This document shows, piece by piece, positions 37,117-47,418 of a DNA stretch of 64,000 bases (position 1 is its first letter; every line of letters begins with the position of its first letter). The translations under genes were made by a program, and so were the position numbers. The stretch is taken from positions 1 to 64,000 of the forward strand of contig CAMZNU010000008.1 in NCBI GenBank assembly GCA_947313885.1, written 5' to 3'. The DNA is from an uncultured Clostridia bacterium. GTDB taxonomy: Bacteria; Bacillota; Clostridia; Lachnospirales; CAMZNU01. The notes below the pieces were generated by a model. It made no database searches and was not told where the DNA came from. It saw only the letters and a program-made list of their open reading frames with translations.

Positions 37117-39024
37117 ATGAAAAGAGCAGTTAAAAAACTAACATTATTAACGTCATTAATGTTAGTGACAGGAACAACCGTTGCATTGGCACAAACGTAT
37201 AACGATGTTCCTAAAAGCCACTGGGCATATGAAGCAGTTAAAAACGTTTCCGAAAAAGGCTATATATTAGGAGATATGAATGGCGATTTTAATTTAAATA
37301 AAAAAATGGATAAATTTGAAACGGCAAAAATTTTTGCGAGAGTCGCAGGATATAAATATAAAGGGATGACACAAGAGGAATTATGGTATTATCAAAGAGC
37401 ATATGATAAAAATAAAGATTTATTAAATGCGTATAATAGTAAATATGTTAAATGGAATACATCATCAGATAGGGAAATAGCGTATTTATTGGAAAAAAAT
37501 ATATTATCACCAGGAGATTTAAATGATTTTATAGTTTCGGTAAATGGAAGAGAAGGATTAAAAGCGATTACAAAAGAAGAAGTAGCATATGTAATGACAA
37601 AAGCGATAGGTAAAGACATAGAAGCAAATAGTACTTTATATACACATAGATTTTATGATGACAATGAAATAAACGAAAAAATGAAAAATAACATATATTA
37701 TTTAAACAAAAAAGATGTTTTAAACGGTGATACATCAAACAAATTGAATCCTAAAAAGGCGGTAACAAAAGCAGAGTTTTCAATGATATTACATAATGTA
37801 TTAACAAAAATAACGGATATAGATACGACAGATAATGTATCTATGTTAAATGGAACAATAGAAAAAGTATATGCAAATAATAATATAATTACGGTAAAAA
37901 AAGTTGATGGTAAAGTAATCACTTTATCGGTATCACAAGATGCAGTGATAAATATAGATGGACAATTAAGAGTGCTAAAAGATTTAAAAAAAGGTGATCT
38001 AGTAACAATTAGTGTACAAAACAATCAAAAAGCGTTAAGGATAAATGGGTTTACCAGTTCTGGAGGAGAAGTAGTAGAGATCGATGAAAGTGGTATGCCA
38101 AGACATATAATAGATGGAATAATAACGTTAAATACAAATAACAACGGAAAAATTTCACTAACTATAGATTCAATGGAAGAAAAATTAGATGGAAGTAAAA
38201 AAATGGAAAGCTATGTATATAGATTAGGCAATAACAGTGAAGTTTATAAAAATAAAGTGCGTTCAACATATGGAAATATAAAAATAGGTGATATAGCGAG
38301 AGCAGAAGTAGTGGGAAACACGATAATGAAAATAGAGGTATCAGATCCTACGAGAGTAGAAAGTGGAGAATTATTGGAGAAAAGAGTAAAACTAGGAGAT
38401 AAATATCCGGTATTAGTAGTTGAATTAAAAAATGGAGAAGTAAAAGAATTTATAGGAACTAAAGATAGCTCATATCATAGAGGGCGTAGTGGTTCAATAC
38501 ACTTCACACAATTATTAATAGGAGACAAGTTAGATATACAAGTAAACTATAATGAAATAGTAAATGTATATGCGACAGGTGTAAGTTCGCGAGTAGAAGG
38601 ACGTATTCAAAAAATAGTAATAGATAAAAATGACAGTTACATAGAAGTAGTAGATATAGAAACGAAAGAAGTAGATAAATATACTATAAGGTCAAGAAAT
38701 ATTAATCTGTACGATTTAAGATTAGGAAGTATAGTAGAGATTAGACTAGACAGTAAAGAAGTGGCTCGTATTGATATAATTGAAAATGTAGGATTATTAC
38801 CGATAACAGGAGTAGTAACAGATGTAAATAGGAATGATTTTGTAGTATATACAGAAGAAGAAGGGTATATAACAGTAAATATAACAGTAGATACTAAATT
38901 TATAGATGCTAGTAGGGGAGTAACGTTAAATTATCGTGACTTAGATAAAAATGATAATGTATTGGTATACTTCACAGTAGAAGATGGCAATAATGCTAAG
39001 ACAGTAAGCATTTTACCAGAGTAA
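37117..39024 (+). CDS. SLH-domain surface protein
   Basis: 635 residues from the ATG at 37117, which has AGGAGG upstream. A signal peptide (cleavage likely after ALA-Q near residue 26) is followed by three SLH-like units: YNDVPKSHWAYEAVKNV (27-80), a weaker one (about 120-180) and YDDNEINEKMKNNIYYL (about 190-245). These bind cell-wall polymer. The remaining 390 residues are beta-rich repeats (KGDLVTISV, IGDIARAEV, LRLGSIVEI, YRDLDKNDNVLVYF), each resembling a small barrel. Function unknown. The M23 peptidase gene follows after 16 bases, so a shared cell-wall role is likely. Confidence 0.8.
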   Translation: MKRAVKKLTLLTSLMLVTGTTVALAQTYNDVPKSHWAYEAVKNVSEKGYILGDMNGDFNLNKKMDKFETAKIFARVAGYKYKGMTQEELWYYQRAYDKNKDLLNAYNSKYVKWNTSSDREIAYLLEKNILSPGDLNDFIVSVNGREGLKAITKEEVAYVMTKAIGKDIEANSTLYTHRFYDDNEINEKMKNNIYYLNKKDVLNGDTSNKLNPKKAVTKAEFSMILHNVLTKITDIDTTDNVSMLNGTIEKVYANNNIITVKKVDGKVITLSVSQDAVINIDGQLRVLKDLKKGDLVTISVQNNQKALRINGFTSSGGEVVEIDESGMPRHIIDGIITLNTNNNGKISLTIDSMEEKLDGSKKMESYVYRLGNNSEVYKNKVRSTYGNIKIGDIARAEVVGNTIMKIEVSDPTRVESGELLEKRVKLGDKYPVLVVELKNGEVKEFIGTKDSSYHRGRSGSIHFTQLLIGDKLDIQVNYNEIVNVYATGVSSRVEGRIQKIVIDKNDSYIEVVDIETKEVDKYTIRSRNINLYDLRLGSIVEIRLDSKEVARIDIIENVGLLPITGVVTDVNRNDFVVYTEEEGYITVNITVDTKFIDASRGVTLNYRDLDKNDNVLVYFTVEDGNNAKTVSILPE

Positions 39025-39040
39025 AGCGAAGGTATGATAG

Positions 39041-40573
39041 ATGGATAACTTTAAAAGTAAACTTATGAAGTTCATAGAAAAAGTTTCAAAATATATAAAA
39101 AAAGCAAAAGATGGTGTAGATAAATACATGCCATTGATTAAAATAGAAATTGAGAAATACGCTTTTAATATTAAAAGAGGATGTAAAGAAGGATATATAA
39201 TTTTTACAGAAAACAAGATCTTAACCTCTTCAATAGTAATTTTATTAATATTAATAAGTATTACGGCAACAAACAATAATGTAAACAAGTTAAAAACTTT
39301 ATCAGGGGTACAAATAGCGGTAAAAGGAGAAGGCAAAGAAGAAGAAATAATAGGTGTAGTAAGTGCTAAAAATTTTACATCAGAAGAAGATATAAGCAAT
39401 AAAGTACTAGAAAAGGTAATAGGGGAAGAAGGGGATGCAAAAATAAATCTTCAAAAAGTAAAATTGCAAACAAAAAGAGTAAGGGTAAAAGATGTAGAAG
39501 AGTTTAAACAATATGATGAAGTAGTAGACACATTAGTATCTAAAACAGGAGTAGATTACGAAGGTCATGTACTTATTGTTGATGGAGAAGAACTATTTTA
39601 CATGCAGAATAAAGAGGAACTAGAAAATGTGCTAGAAGTTATAAAGTTGGATTATATAAATGAAAATACGACAAAAGTTGAATTTGTGCAAATGACAGAA
39701 ATAAAACCATTAGAAAAAAACAGCACGTTAGAATTATATAGTCAGAAAGAAGCATTTGATGAATTAACACGTGATGTTGTAAAGGAAAAAGTTCATGTAG
39801 TAAAAAATGGTGATTCTTTATGGTATATAGGATGGTTAAATGACTTAACAGTAGAAGAACTACTAGAGATGAATCCAAAATTAAATGAAAAAAAAGTATT
39901 ACGTGTAGGAGAAGAAATAAAGTTAGTACTGTCGCGACCATTTTTATCAATAAAGACAGTAGAGTTGTTAACTTATGACGATATAGCACCTAGAGATATA
40001 GAGTTTATAGATGTAGATACTGAATATAAGACGTATAGAAAAACGATAAAAGAAGGTTCGGACGGTACAAGAACCGTTACAGCTAATATAGTTAAAGTAG
40101 ATGGATACGAGATAGACATTGAAATAGTAGAAGAGATAATCCATATAGATCCAGTAACAAAAGTAGTAAAAAGAGGAACGTTAAATACGCCACCTAAAAA
40201 GGCAATAGGTAGCTTTATAAATCCAGCGAAAGGATATATAAGTAGCTCTTTTGGTACTAGATGGGGGAAATTACATGCGGGTATGGATATAGCGGGACCA
40301 GTAGGAACAGCGATAGTAGCGTCAGATGGTGGTAAAGTAATCAGATCAGGATGGGGAGGAGCATATGGGAATTTAGTAGTTATAGACCATCAAAATGGAT
40401 TTCAAACGTACTATGCTCACAACAGTAGAAATCATGTTAAAGTTGGAGAGATGGTATATCAGGGACAACTTATAGCAAGTATGGGAAGTACAGGAAGAAG
40501 TACAGGACCACATGTTCACTTTGAAGTTCGAGTAAATGGAGTTCCAAAAAACCCAATTTTGTATTTAAAATAA
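39041..40573 (+). CDS. Membrane-anchored LysM/G5/M23 cell-wall peptidase
   Basis: 510 residues in order: a cytoplasmic N-terminus, one membrane segment near residue 70, a spacer, a LysM domain (VKNGDSLWYIGW, about 252-300), a G5 domain (about 325-385) and an M23 peptidase domain. Zinc and catalytic residues are present in HAGMDIAG, the HxH motif GPHVHFEV and YYAHNSRNH. It should cut peptide cross-links of peptidoglycan. It lies directly before walR, and WalR controls such enzymes in other Firmicutes. Confidence 0.9.
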   Translation: MDNFKSKLMKFIEKVSKYIKKAKDGVDKYMPLIKIEIEKYAFNIKRGCKEGYIIFTENKILTSSIVILLILISITATNNNVNKLKTLSGVQIAVKGEGKEEEIIGVVSAKNFTSEEDISNKVLEKVIGEEGDAKINLQKVKLQTKRVRVKDVEEFKQYDEVVDTLVSKTGVDYEGHVLIVDGEELFYMQNKEELENVLEVIKLDYINENTTKVEFVQMTEIKPLEKNSTLELYSQKEAFDELTRDVVKEKVHVVKNGDSLWYIGWLNDLTVEELLEMNPKLNEKKVLRVGEEIKLVLSRPFLSIKTVELLTYDDIAPRDIEFIDVDTEYKTYRKTIKEGSDGTRTVTANIVKVDGYEIDIEIVEEIIHIDPVTKVVKRGTLNTPPKKAIGSFINPAKGYISSSFGTRWGKLHAGMDIAGPVGTAIVASDGGKVIRSGWGGAYGNLVVIDHQNGFQTYYAHNSRNHVKVGEMVYQGQLIASMGSTGRSTGPHVHFEVRVNGVPKNPILYLK

Positions 40574-40592
40574 AAAAAAATAAAAAAAATAA

Positions 40593-40623
40593 AAAATAGA
40601 GTTGCCGTAGGCGACTCTATTTT
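40593..40623 (+). terminator. Hairpin between the M23 gene and walR
   Basis: AAAATAGAGTTGCC pairs with GGCGACTCTATTTT (one G-U) around GTA. The T-run is only four bases, so partial read-through into walR is possible. Confidence 0.7.
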
Positions 40624-40640
40624 AGAATTAGGAGGATGTA

Positions 40641-41327
40641 ATGAGTCATAAAATTTTAATAGTAGAGGATGATATTCAAATTTCTAAAATAGTGGAATAT
40701 AATTTAGTAGAAAGTGGGTATGAGGTAATTACAGCATTTGATGGGGAGGAAGGATATAGAAAAATAATGGATGAAGATCCGGACTTAATATTATTAGATA
40801 TAATGATGCCAAAAATGGATGGTTTAGATTTGTGTAAAAAAGTAAGGGAGAGTAAAGAGACACCTATAATAATGTTAACAGCTAGAGCAGAAGAGGTGGA
40901 TAAAGTTTTAGGATTTGACTTAGGTGCAGATGATTATGTAACAAAACCGTTTAGTATGGCTGAATTAAAAGTAAGGATAAAGGCAAATTTAAAAAGAATA
41001 GTAAAAAACGGAGTAGAAATAAAGAGTGAATATGTTAAAGTAAAAGATTTATTTATAAATAAAGAGATGATGACGATAAAGCAGAAGGATAAAATAATAA
41101 ATTTAACAATAAGAGAAATGGATATATTAACATATTTAATCGAGAGTAGAGGTGCGGTAGTGAGCCGTGAGGAATTGTTAGAAGAGGTGTGGGGATATGA
41201 ATATATAGGAGATGTAAGAACGGTAGATGTAGCAATAAGAAGATTAAGAGTTAAACTTGAGAAAAACAGTGATAAAAAATATGTAAAGACAAAAAGAAAT
41301 TTAGGATATTACTTTGATTATAATTAG
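40641..41327 (+). CDS. walR: Response regulator WalR
   Basis: An OmpR-type regulator of 228 residues. The receiver domain has the phosphorylated aspartate in LILLDIMMPKMDG near residue 53 and KPFSMAELK. The winged-helix domain follows from about 125, with VSREELLEEVWGYEYIGDVRTVDVAI as the recognition part. WalR is the master regulator of cell-wall turnover genes in low-GC Gram-positives. It is followed by walK after nine bases. GGAGGATGTA precedes the start. Confidence 0.94.
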   Translation: MSHKILIVEDDIQISKIVEYNLVESGYEVITAFDGEEGYRKIMDEDPDLILLDIMMPKMDGLDLCKKVRESKETPIIMLTARAEEVDKVLGFDLGADDYVTKPFSMAELKVRIKANLKRIVKNGVEIKSEYVKVKDLFINKEMMTIKQKDKIINLTIREMDILTYLIESRGAVVSREELLEEVWGYEYIGDVRTVDVAIRRLRVKLEKNSDKKYVKTKRNLGYYFDYN

Positions 41328-41336
41328 GGGACGATA

Positions 41337-43103
41337 ATGCATAGTATAAAAACGAGGATGATAATACTGTATGTAATGCTAGTATTAGTAGTTATGACTA
41401 CAACGGGTACAGTGGTGATGTTAGGACTTTCTAACAATGAAAAAAACAAAGCATATAGTCTATTAAATAATTACAGTAAAAAGGTAAGTGTAGAGATAGT
41501 AGATTTTTTCGAGGAAGAAGATTTTAAAACGGGATTAGAAAGACTATTTATGGTAGAGAGTAACAATGTATCACGTGGGGTGCAAATTATAATATTTGAC
41601 GCGACAGGATTAAAACCTATAGCATATACAGATTATGTAGAAAACTACACGTCGCCAGTAATAATATCGGCGATAAATGGGGAAAAGAAGTTCAATGCGT
41701 GGAGAAAGGCAGATGACACGACGGGGACGGTAAAGAGGTGGTTTGAAGTAGCAGTGCCAACGGAATCAAAAATTACAGGAAAAGAATATATAATATATGT
41801 AAGAGAAGATGCGACATTAAGTATGGCATTACTTGTAAATATGAGCAATTCATTAATAATGGCATTAGGAGTAAGCATGACGGTAGGAGTCATATTAGGT
41901 AATATATTTTCCATGACATTAACAGGACCAATAATAGGGTTAACTAAAAAAGCTAAGGAGTTTTCAGAAGGACAATTTGATGAAAATTTAAAAATTTATA
42001 GTAATGATGAGATAGGTCAACTGACAAAAACGTTCAATAACATGTCAAAAAATTTAAATAGGTTAATAGACAATTTAAATTTAGAAAAAAATAAAATAGA
42101 AATCATATTAAATAATATGACAGAAGGAATATTGGCATATGACATGAATGGTAAATTAATCCATGCGAATAAGGCGAGTAGTGAGTTGTTGGGGTATAAA
42201 GATTTGGAAAAGATAAGTATGAGAAAAATGTTTGAAATATTAAAAGTAGATGTTAGTGAATTGCCTATGCAAGATAAAGATATAAGCATTGAAAGGGAAG
42301 AAGAGATAAATAAAACATATGTAAATATTAAAATAAATTCATATGAAAATAGGTATAGAGAGAATGAGGGTACAATAATAGTGCTACAAGATATAACGAG
42401 ACATATGAAATTAGAAAAAATGCGAAAAGAATTCGTTGCTAATGTATCCCATGAGTTAAGAACACCGCTAACTACGATAAAGTTATATTCTGAAACGTTA
42501 CAAGACATGGTATCAGGTAATGAAATGGCGACGTCATTTTTAAACATTATGAGTGATGAGACAAACAGGATGACATTGTTAGTAAAGGACTTATTAGATT
42601 TATCAAGTTTCGATAATGATAAGACGGTATTAAAAATATCGAAAGTAAATTTGGTAAATATAATAAAAACAGTTATGAGACAAAACGAAGTAGTCTCTAG
42701 TAGTAAAAATCAGAAAATTTCATTTAATTATGGAGATGAAGTTTATGTAGAATGCGATGAAAGTAGAATAAACCAAGTTATTACAAATATAGTAGTAAAC
42801 TCTATAAAATATAGTGATGAGGGTAAGAATATAGAAATAGAAGTTAATGAAGGTGTAGATGAAGTTTCTATAAAGATAAAGGATGAAGGAATAGGTATAG
42901 ATAAAGATAGTTTAGAAAGAGTATTTGAGAGATTTTATAGAGTGGATAAGGCGAGGTCAAGATCACGTGGGGGGACAGGATTAGGATTAGCAATATCAAG
43001 ACAAATTATAAAAGCACATAAAGGGACTATTAAAATGGAAAGTAAAATAAATGAAGGAACGACGACAACGATAACATTACCTAAAAAGACAAATGAAAGT
43101 TAG
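41337..43103 (+). CDS. walK: Sensor histidine kinase WalK
   Basis: 588 residues. The order is membrane segment 1 (10-30), extracytoplasmic domain, membrane segment 2 (about 170-195), HAMP (196-248), PAS (about 255-355), HisKA with the phospho-accepting histidine in ANVSHELRTPLT, and the ATPase domain ending in GGTGLGLAISRQII. This is the complete WalK layout. The gene order walR-walK-yycH-yycI confirms the assignment. WalK senses the state of wall synthesis. Confidence 0.94.
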   Translation: MHSIKTRMIILYVMLVLVVMTTTGTVVMLGLSNNEKNKAYSLLNNYSKKVSVEIVDFFEEEDFKTGLERLFMVESNNVSRGVQIIIFDATGLKPIAYTDYVENYTSPVIISAINGEKKFNAWRKADDTTGTVKRWFEVAVPTESKITGKEYIIYVREDATLSMALLVNMSNSLIMALGVSMTVGVILGNIFSMTLTGPIIGLTKKAKEFSEGQFDENLKIYSNDEIGQLTKTFNNMSKNLNRLIDNLNLEKNKIEIILNNMTEGILAYDMNGKLIHANKASSELLGYKDLEKISMRKMFEILKVDVSELPMQDKDISIEREEEINKTYVNIKINSYENRYRENEGTIIVLQDITRHMKLEKMRKEFVANVSHELRTPLTTIKLYSETLQDMVSGNEMATSFLNIMSDETNRMTLLVKDLLDLSSFDNDKTVLKISKVNLVNIIKTVMRQNEVVSSSKNQKISFNYGDEVYVECDESRINQVITNIVVNSIKYSDEGKNIEIEVNEGVDEVSIKIKDEGIGIDKDSLERVFERFYRVDKARSRSRGGTGLGLAISRQIIKAHKGTIKMESKINEGTTTTITLPKKTNES

Positions 43104-43111
43104 GTGAGGAA

Positions 43112-44353
43112 ATGACAAGTAGAGCAAAAAACATATTAATACTAGCATTAAGTATATTAGTTTTGTGGCAATCTATGGATTTGTGGGTAAATAGTATAGC
43201 GAAAAGTAATATAAATTTCAATATATCATTTGAGAAAAAAAAAGATTTAAATGAATTAGAGTTATATTACACACCAGCTAGGATAGTGATAAAAAAGGAT
43301 AGAGAATATTATGTAATATATGGGGATGAGTATAATGCACATATAAATATATTAAAAAGAAAAATATCAGAAAAAAAAGGTATAAAGGAAATAAACAAGT
43401 TAGAGTATAAAAAGAACAGTATAGAGTTCGAATACAAATTTTTATTACAAGGTAAAGAGTTGATAAATAAGGACATTGAATTTAATAGGATAAGATTAAG
43501 TAAAGAAAAAGAAAAAATAAATATAGAAATGTATGATAGTGAAAACAAGGAAAAGGTATATGTGTTAGGATATGACGATGTAGAAGTAGTAAAGATGTAT
43601 GATGCAATATATGAACTTAATGTAAATGAAATAAAGTATAAAAAAAATAGAGGTGGCTATACAATAGACATTAAAGATAAACAGGAAGTAAACAATATAG
43701 AAGTCAAGAATCCGTATTTAAGTAAAGGTATGGTAGTTAGGAGCAGTGTAAAAGAAAAGGTAAAAGGATTTTTCACAAAAGATACAAACACAATAGAGAG
43801 TTCGGTAAAAGATGAAATAATAACATTTAGTAATGCATATACAGTTGTAAGATACTATATGACGGGAATATTAGAATATGGGTATTATAATAATGAGTTT
43901 AGGGATAATAAGCTAAGCATTGTAGAAAAATTCACAGTAGCAAAGGAATTTTTAAAGAAGGATGAGAGTATAAAAAATAGTTATTACTTAGAAAATTATG
44001 AGGAAAAAGATGATAAAATAATTTTCAATTTCAATTATAGTATAAATGGGTTACCAATATATTTAAGTAATGAGCAGAAAGATAAATATAGGATGGAAAA
44101 TTTTTTAGAGATTACGGTAGAGAATGGGGAAGTTACGAAGTATAAGAAAATAGTATATAATTTTATAAAAAGTAATAAATCGATGGAATATAAACAATCG
44201 AAAATAGAAGAGGACATAAAAAAAATGGACTATGATGAGATAGAGTTAGGTTATGATTTTAATTTAGAAAGAGAGATAACGATGTATTGGAAGCTATGGA
44301 AAGGTGAGCGAACATATTTAAAGTCTACAAAATTTGAGAGGACAAAAAATTGA
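43112..44353 (+). CDS. yycH: WalK-associated protein YycH
   Basis: 413 residues with one N-terminal membrane segment (about 8-25) and a long extracytoplasmic region rich in lysine and isoleucine. Sequence similarity to YycH is weak by eye. The assignment rests on topology, size and position right after walK. YycH and YycI modulate WalK through contacts in the membrane. It overlaps yycI by four bases. Confidence 0.75.
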   Translation: MTSRAKNILILALSILVLWQSMDLWVNSIAKSNINFNISFEKKKDLNELELYYTPARIVIKKDREYYVIYGDEYNAHINILKRKISEKKGIKEINKLEYKKNSIEFEYKFLLQGKELINKDIEFNRIRLSKEKEKINIEMYDSENKEKVYVLGYDDVEVVKMYDAIYELNVNEIKYKKNRGGYTIDIKDKQEVNNIEVKNPYLSKGMVVRSSVKEKVKGFFTKDTNTIESSVKDEIITFSNAYTVVRYYMTGILEYGYYNNEFRDNKLSIVEKFTVAKEFLKKDESIKNSYYLENYEEKDDKIIFNFNYSINGLPIYLSNEQKDKYRMENFLEITVENGEVTKYKKIVYNFIKSNKSMEYKQSKIEEDIKKMDYDEIELGYDFNLEREITMYWKLWKGERTYLKSTKFERTKN

Positions 44354-45222
44354 ATTGGAATATGTCAAAAAATATAATGTTAATAATGTTAATATTTTTA
44401 AGTATAAGTTTAAAGATTATAGAGAAAGTAGTAGATTCTAGTTATATGTTAACGGAGAAGCAAAACGTAAATATAAGTAAAGTATTAAATAATAATAGCA
44501 TAGGACTGTACAGTAAAATACCAAAAAAATATTATCCAATGAAAGAAATAGAGTTACAATATAATAACATTATAGAAGGCGATAAAGGATTAATAGAGAG
44601 TATAATAGGAGAGGATAAGAAGTATAAAGTAACGAAAAAAGAAGGTTGGATAGAATATGTACATTATGCGAAGGTGTTGAAGATAGAGGGTAATAAATTT
44701 TTGTATGTAGATAAATATAATCGTAGTTTAGGGAATGTGAAAGATGAAAGGGCGGTAGAGATAGTAGACGGTATAGTAAAAAGGTTAGGCGAGAGGTTTA
44801 TTAAATATGAGTTAGACAGGGATGCGAAGTCTGGGGATGAAAGGATTATAGAATATAGAGAGAAGATAGATGGTGTAAAAATATATGATAACTATGTAAA
44901 GGTGCGAATAAAAGGTGATGAAATAAAAAGTATAGAAGGGGTAAATTTCAAAGTAAATGGTCATGTAGGAGAGAAGAGAGAAATAGTTTCTGCGGATATG
45001 GCATTAATGACATTTATAAATGAGACAAAGGTAGATAATGCGGGGTTAGAAAATGAAATTTTTATAGATAATATAGATTTAGTGTATTATAAAGATACAA
45101 CGGATACGAATATAAAAGAAGACAATATAATAACAAATGGTGTTCCTGTATATAGAATATATACAGGACAGGTTGCAAAACCGTTCATAATAAATGGATA
45201 TACAAATAAGTTAATACAGTAG
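44350..45222 (+). CDS. yycI: WalK-associated protein YycI
   Basis: 290 residues with one N-terminal membrane segment (about 6-24) and an extracytoplasmic domain ending in GVPVYRIYTGQ. The assignment uses position and topology. A TTG at 44350 that overlaps the yycH stop has GAGAGG eight bases upstream. An ATG at 44362 is an alternative without a clear ribosome site. Confidence 0.72.
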   Translation: MNWNMSKNIMLIMLIFLSISLKIIEKVVDSSYMLTEKQNVNISKVLNNNSIGLYSKIPKKYYPMKEIELQYNNIIEGDKGLIESIIGEDKKYKVTKKEGWIEYVHYAKVLKIEGNKFLYVDKYNRSLGNVKDERAVEIVDGIVKRLGERFIKYELDRDAKSGDERIIEYREKIDGVKIYDNYVKVRIKGDEIKSIEGVNFKVNGHVGEKREIVSADMALMTFINETKVDNAGLENEIFIDNIDLVYYKDTTDTNIKEDNIITNGVPVYRIYTGQVAKPFIINGYTNKLIQ

Positions 45223-45256
45223 AGAATGTAAAATGCTTTCCAAAGCTATACAAAAA

Positions 45257-45265
45257 TGATATAAT
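45257..45265 (+). promoter_or_regulatory. Extended -10 promoter of murA
   Basis: TGATATAAT is an extended -10 element, 34 bases ahead of the murA start. The -35 region (TTTCCA at 45237) is poor, as is allowed for this promoter class. Confidence 0.5.
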
Positions 45266-45298
45266 TAGTTGAAGTTTATAAGAATGGAGATAAAATAT

Positions 45299-46561
45299 AT
45301 GGAGCAGTTGATAATAAAAGGCGGAGTTGTATTAGAAGGCGAAGTCAAGATAAGTGGTGCAAAAAATGCGGCGGTAGCTATATTACCAGCGGCATTGTTA
45401 GCAAGTGGAACTAGTTGTATAAGTAACGTACCGGACATAATGGATATAAAAAATCTAATAGAGGGTTTAAAAAGTTTAGGAGTTAGTTGTGACACTACAG
45501 TTGAAAATGAAATAAAAATGGACTGTACAAATATAGCTACTCAAAAAGCGGTAAACGAGCATGTAAAAAAAATAAGAGCATCGTATTATTTTTTAGGAGC
45601 TTTGTTAGGAAGATTCAAGAAGGCGGAAGTAACGATGCCAGGAGGCTGTAGCATAGGAGATAGACCGATAGACCAGCATATAAAAGGATTTAAGGCGTTA
45701 GGGGCGACAGTCAAGTTAGAGCATGGGTTAATAAAAGTAGAGGCTGAAAAATTAGTAGGGACAAATATATATTTAGATGTAATATCAGTAGGGGCTACTA
45801 TAAATATAATGTTAGCGGCAACACTAGCAGAGGGTAAAACAGTATTAGAGAACTGTGCAAAAGAGCCACACGTAGTAGATGTAGCCAATTTTTTAAACAA
45901 GCTAGGAGCGAACATAAAAGGAGCAGGTACAGACACTATAAAAATAGTAGGGGTTAAGGAATTAAAAGGAACAGATTATTCTATAATATCGGATCAAATA
46001 GAAGCAGGAACATATATGGTAGGTGTAGCTATGACAAAAGGAGATGTTGTTATAAAAAACATAATACCAAAGCATTTAGAATCGATAACATCAAAACTAC
46101 GTGAAGTGGGATGTACGATAGATATTATGGGAGACAGTTTAAGAATACATGTAGAAAAAGAATTAATTCCATGTAGAGTAAAAACTATGTCATATCCAGG
46201 ATTTCCAACGGATATGCAACCACAAATAATATCATTACTAAGTGTAATAAAAGGAACAAGTCAGGTAAACGAGACGGTGTGGGATAGTAGATTTCAGTAT
46301 GTAGCGGAATTAAAAAGGTTGGGAGCGAAAATAAGTATACAAGGAAGCATGGCAAATGTAACAGGAGTGGATGGGTTATCAGGATGTGAGGTAACGGCTA
46401 CAGATTTAAGAGCAGGTGCAGCATTATTTTTGTGTGGTTTAATAGCGGATGGAGAGACGAAAATCAATAATGCAATCTATATAGATAGAGGATATGAGAA
46501 GATAGAAGAAAAATTAAGGGGATTAGGAGTGGATGTGAGAAGGGTAACAAAAGACGAGTAG
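45299..46561 (+). CDS. murA: UDP-N-acetylglucosamine 1-carboxyvinyltransferase MurA
   Basis: The first committed step of peptidoglycan synthesis. 420 residues from the ATG at 45299, behind GGAGATAAAATAT. An upstream in-frame ATG has no ribosome site. Motifs seen are ISGAKNAAVAILPAALL, the active-site cysteine in PGGCSIGDRP near residue 117 (the fosfomycin target), TYMVGVAMTKG and the substrate loop YPGFPTDMQPQ near 300. Its place between walRK-yycHI and walJ groups wall synthesis with wall control. Confidence 0.96.
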   Translation: MEQLIIKGGVVLEGEVKISGAKNAAVAILPAALLASGTSCISNVPDIMDIKNLIEGLKSLGVSCDTTVENEIKMDCTNIATQKAVNEHVKKIRASYYFLGALLGRFKKAEVTMPGGCSIGDRPIDQHIKGFKALGATVKLEHGLIKVEAEKLVGTNIYLDVISVGATINIMLAATLAEGKTVLENCAKEPHVVDVANFLNKLGANIKGAGTDTIKIVGVKELKGTDYSIISDQIEAGTYMVGVAMTKGDVVIKNIIPKHLESITSKLREVGCTIDIMGDSLRIHVEKELIPCRVKTMSYPGFPTDMQPQIISLLSVIKGTSQVNETVWDSRFQYVAELKRLGAKISIQGSMANVTGVDGLSGCEVTATDLRAGAALFLCGLIADGETKINNAIYIDRGYEKIEEKLRGLGVDVRRVTKDE

Positions 46562-46571
46562 GAGAAGGAAT

Positions 46572-47387
46572 ATGGAAGTTGAATTTTATTCATTAGCGAG
46601 TGGAAGTAAGGGTAATTGTACGTATATAGCTACAGAGAATACAAAGATATTAATAGATGTAGGTTTAAGCTGTAGAGAAACGGAGAAAAAACTAAAAGAG
46701 ATAGAAGTTAATATAGAGGAAATAGATGGTATTTTCATAACCCACGAGCATATAGATCATATAAAAGGAGTAGGTGTTCTGAGCAGAAAATACAAAATAC
46801 CAATTTACAGCTTAGAGGAAACAAGAGAAGAGATATTAAAAAAAAAGAACCAAGGTAAAATAGAGGAAAGGTTATTAAGATGTATATATGTTGATGAAAA
46901 GAACGTAATAAATGATATATGTATAGAAGCATTTGAAGTGCCACATGATGCCGTGAAGACAGTAGGGTATGAAATAAAAGTAAATGATATTAAGATATGT
47001 ATAGCTACAGATTTAGGACATATAACAAAAGATGTTAAAAATAGATTAACGGGATGTGATATTTTACTAATAGAAAGTAATTATGATGAGTATATGTTGC
47101 AAACAGGTAAATATCCGAGGGCATTAAAAGAGCGTATAAAATCAAATTTAGGACATTTATCAAATAGAGAGGCGGGTAGATTAATAGTTGATATAGTAGA
47201 CGCGAAGTTAAAATATTTATTTTTAGGACATATTAGCGATGAAAATAACAGACCGAGTAAGGCGGAAGCGACAATATTTGAAATATTAGATTCGGAAGGT
47301 ATAAAATATAATATAAAAAAAAGTTTTAGAATAGATGTAGCAAGTAGTATGAAGGAAAAGATAGTAATAAAAAAAGCCTATGAATAG
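46572..47387 (+). CDS. walJ: Metallo-beta-lactamase fold protein WalJ (YycJ)
   Basis: 271 residues with the MBL fold. The metal site is ITHEHIDHIKGV near residue 58, with further ligands in PHDAVKTVGY, IATDLGH and LFLGHISDENNRP. YycJ/WalJ is a probable nuclease linked to coordination of division and replication in Firmicutes and is normally in the walRK operon, as here. Its stop codon is inside the terminator stem. Confidence 0.93.
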   Translation: MEVEFYSLASGSKGNCTYIATENTKILIDVGLSCRETEKKLKEIEVNIEEIDGIFITHEHIDHIKGVGVLSRKYKIPIYSLEETREEILKKKNQGKIEERLLRCIYVDEKNVINDICIEAFEVPHDAVKTVGYEIKVNDIKICIATDLGHITKDVKNRLTGCDILLIESNYDEYMLQTGKYPRALKERIKSNLGHLSNREAGRLIVDIVDAKLKYLFLGHISDENNRPSKAEATIFEILDSEGIKYNIKKSFRIDVASSMKEKIVIKKAYE

Positions 47388-47417
47388 ACATTAAGTCATA
47401 TTCATAGGCTTTTTTTA
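47368..47417. terminator. Bidirectional terminator between walJ and the small-gene cluster
   Basis: AGCCTATGAATA (47375-47386) pairs with TATTCATAGGCT (47399-47410), flanked by A7 and T7. Confidence 0.9.
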
Positions 47418-47418
47418 T

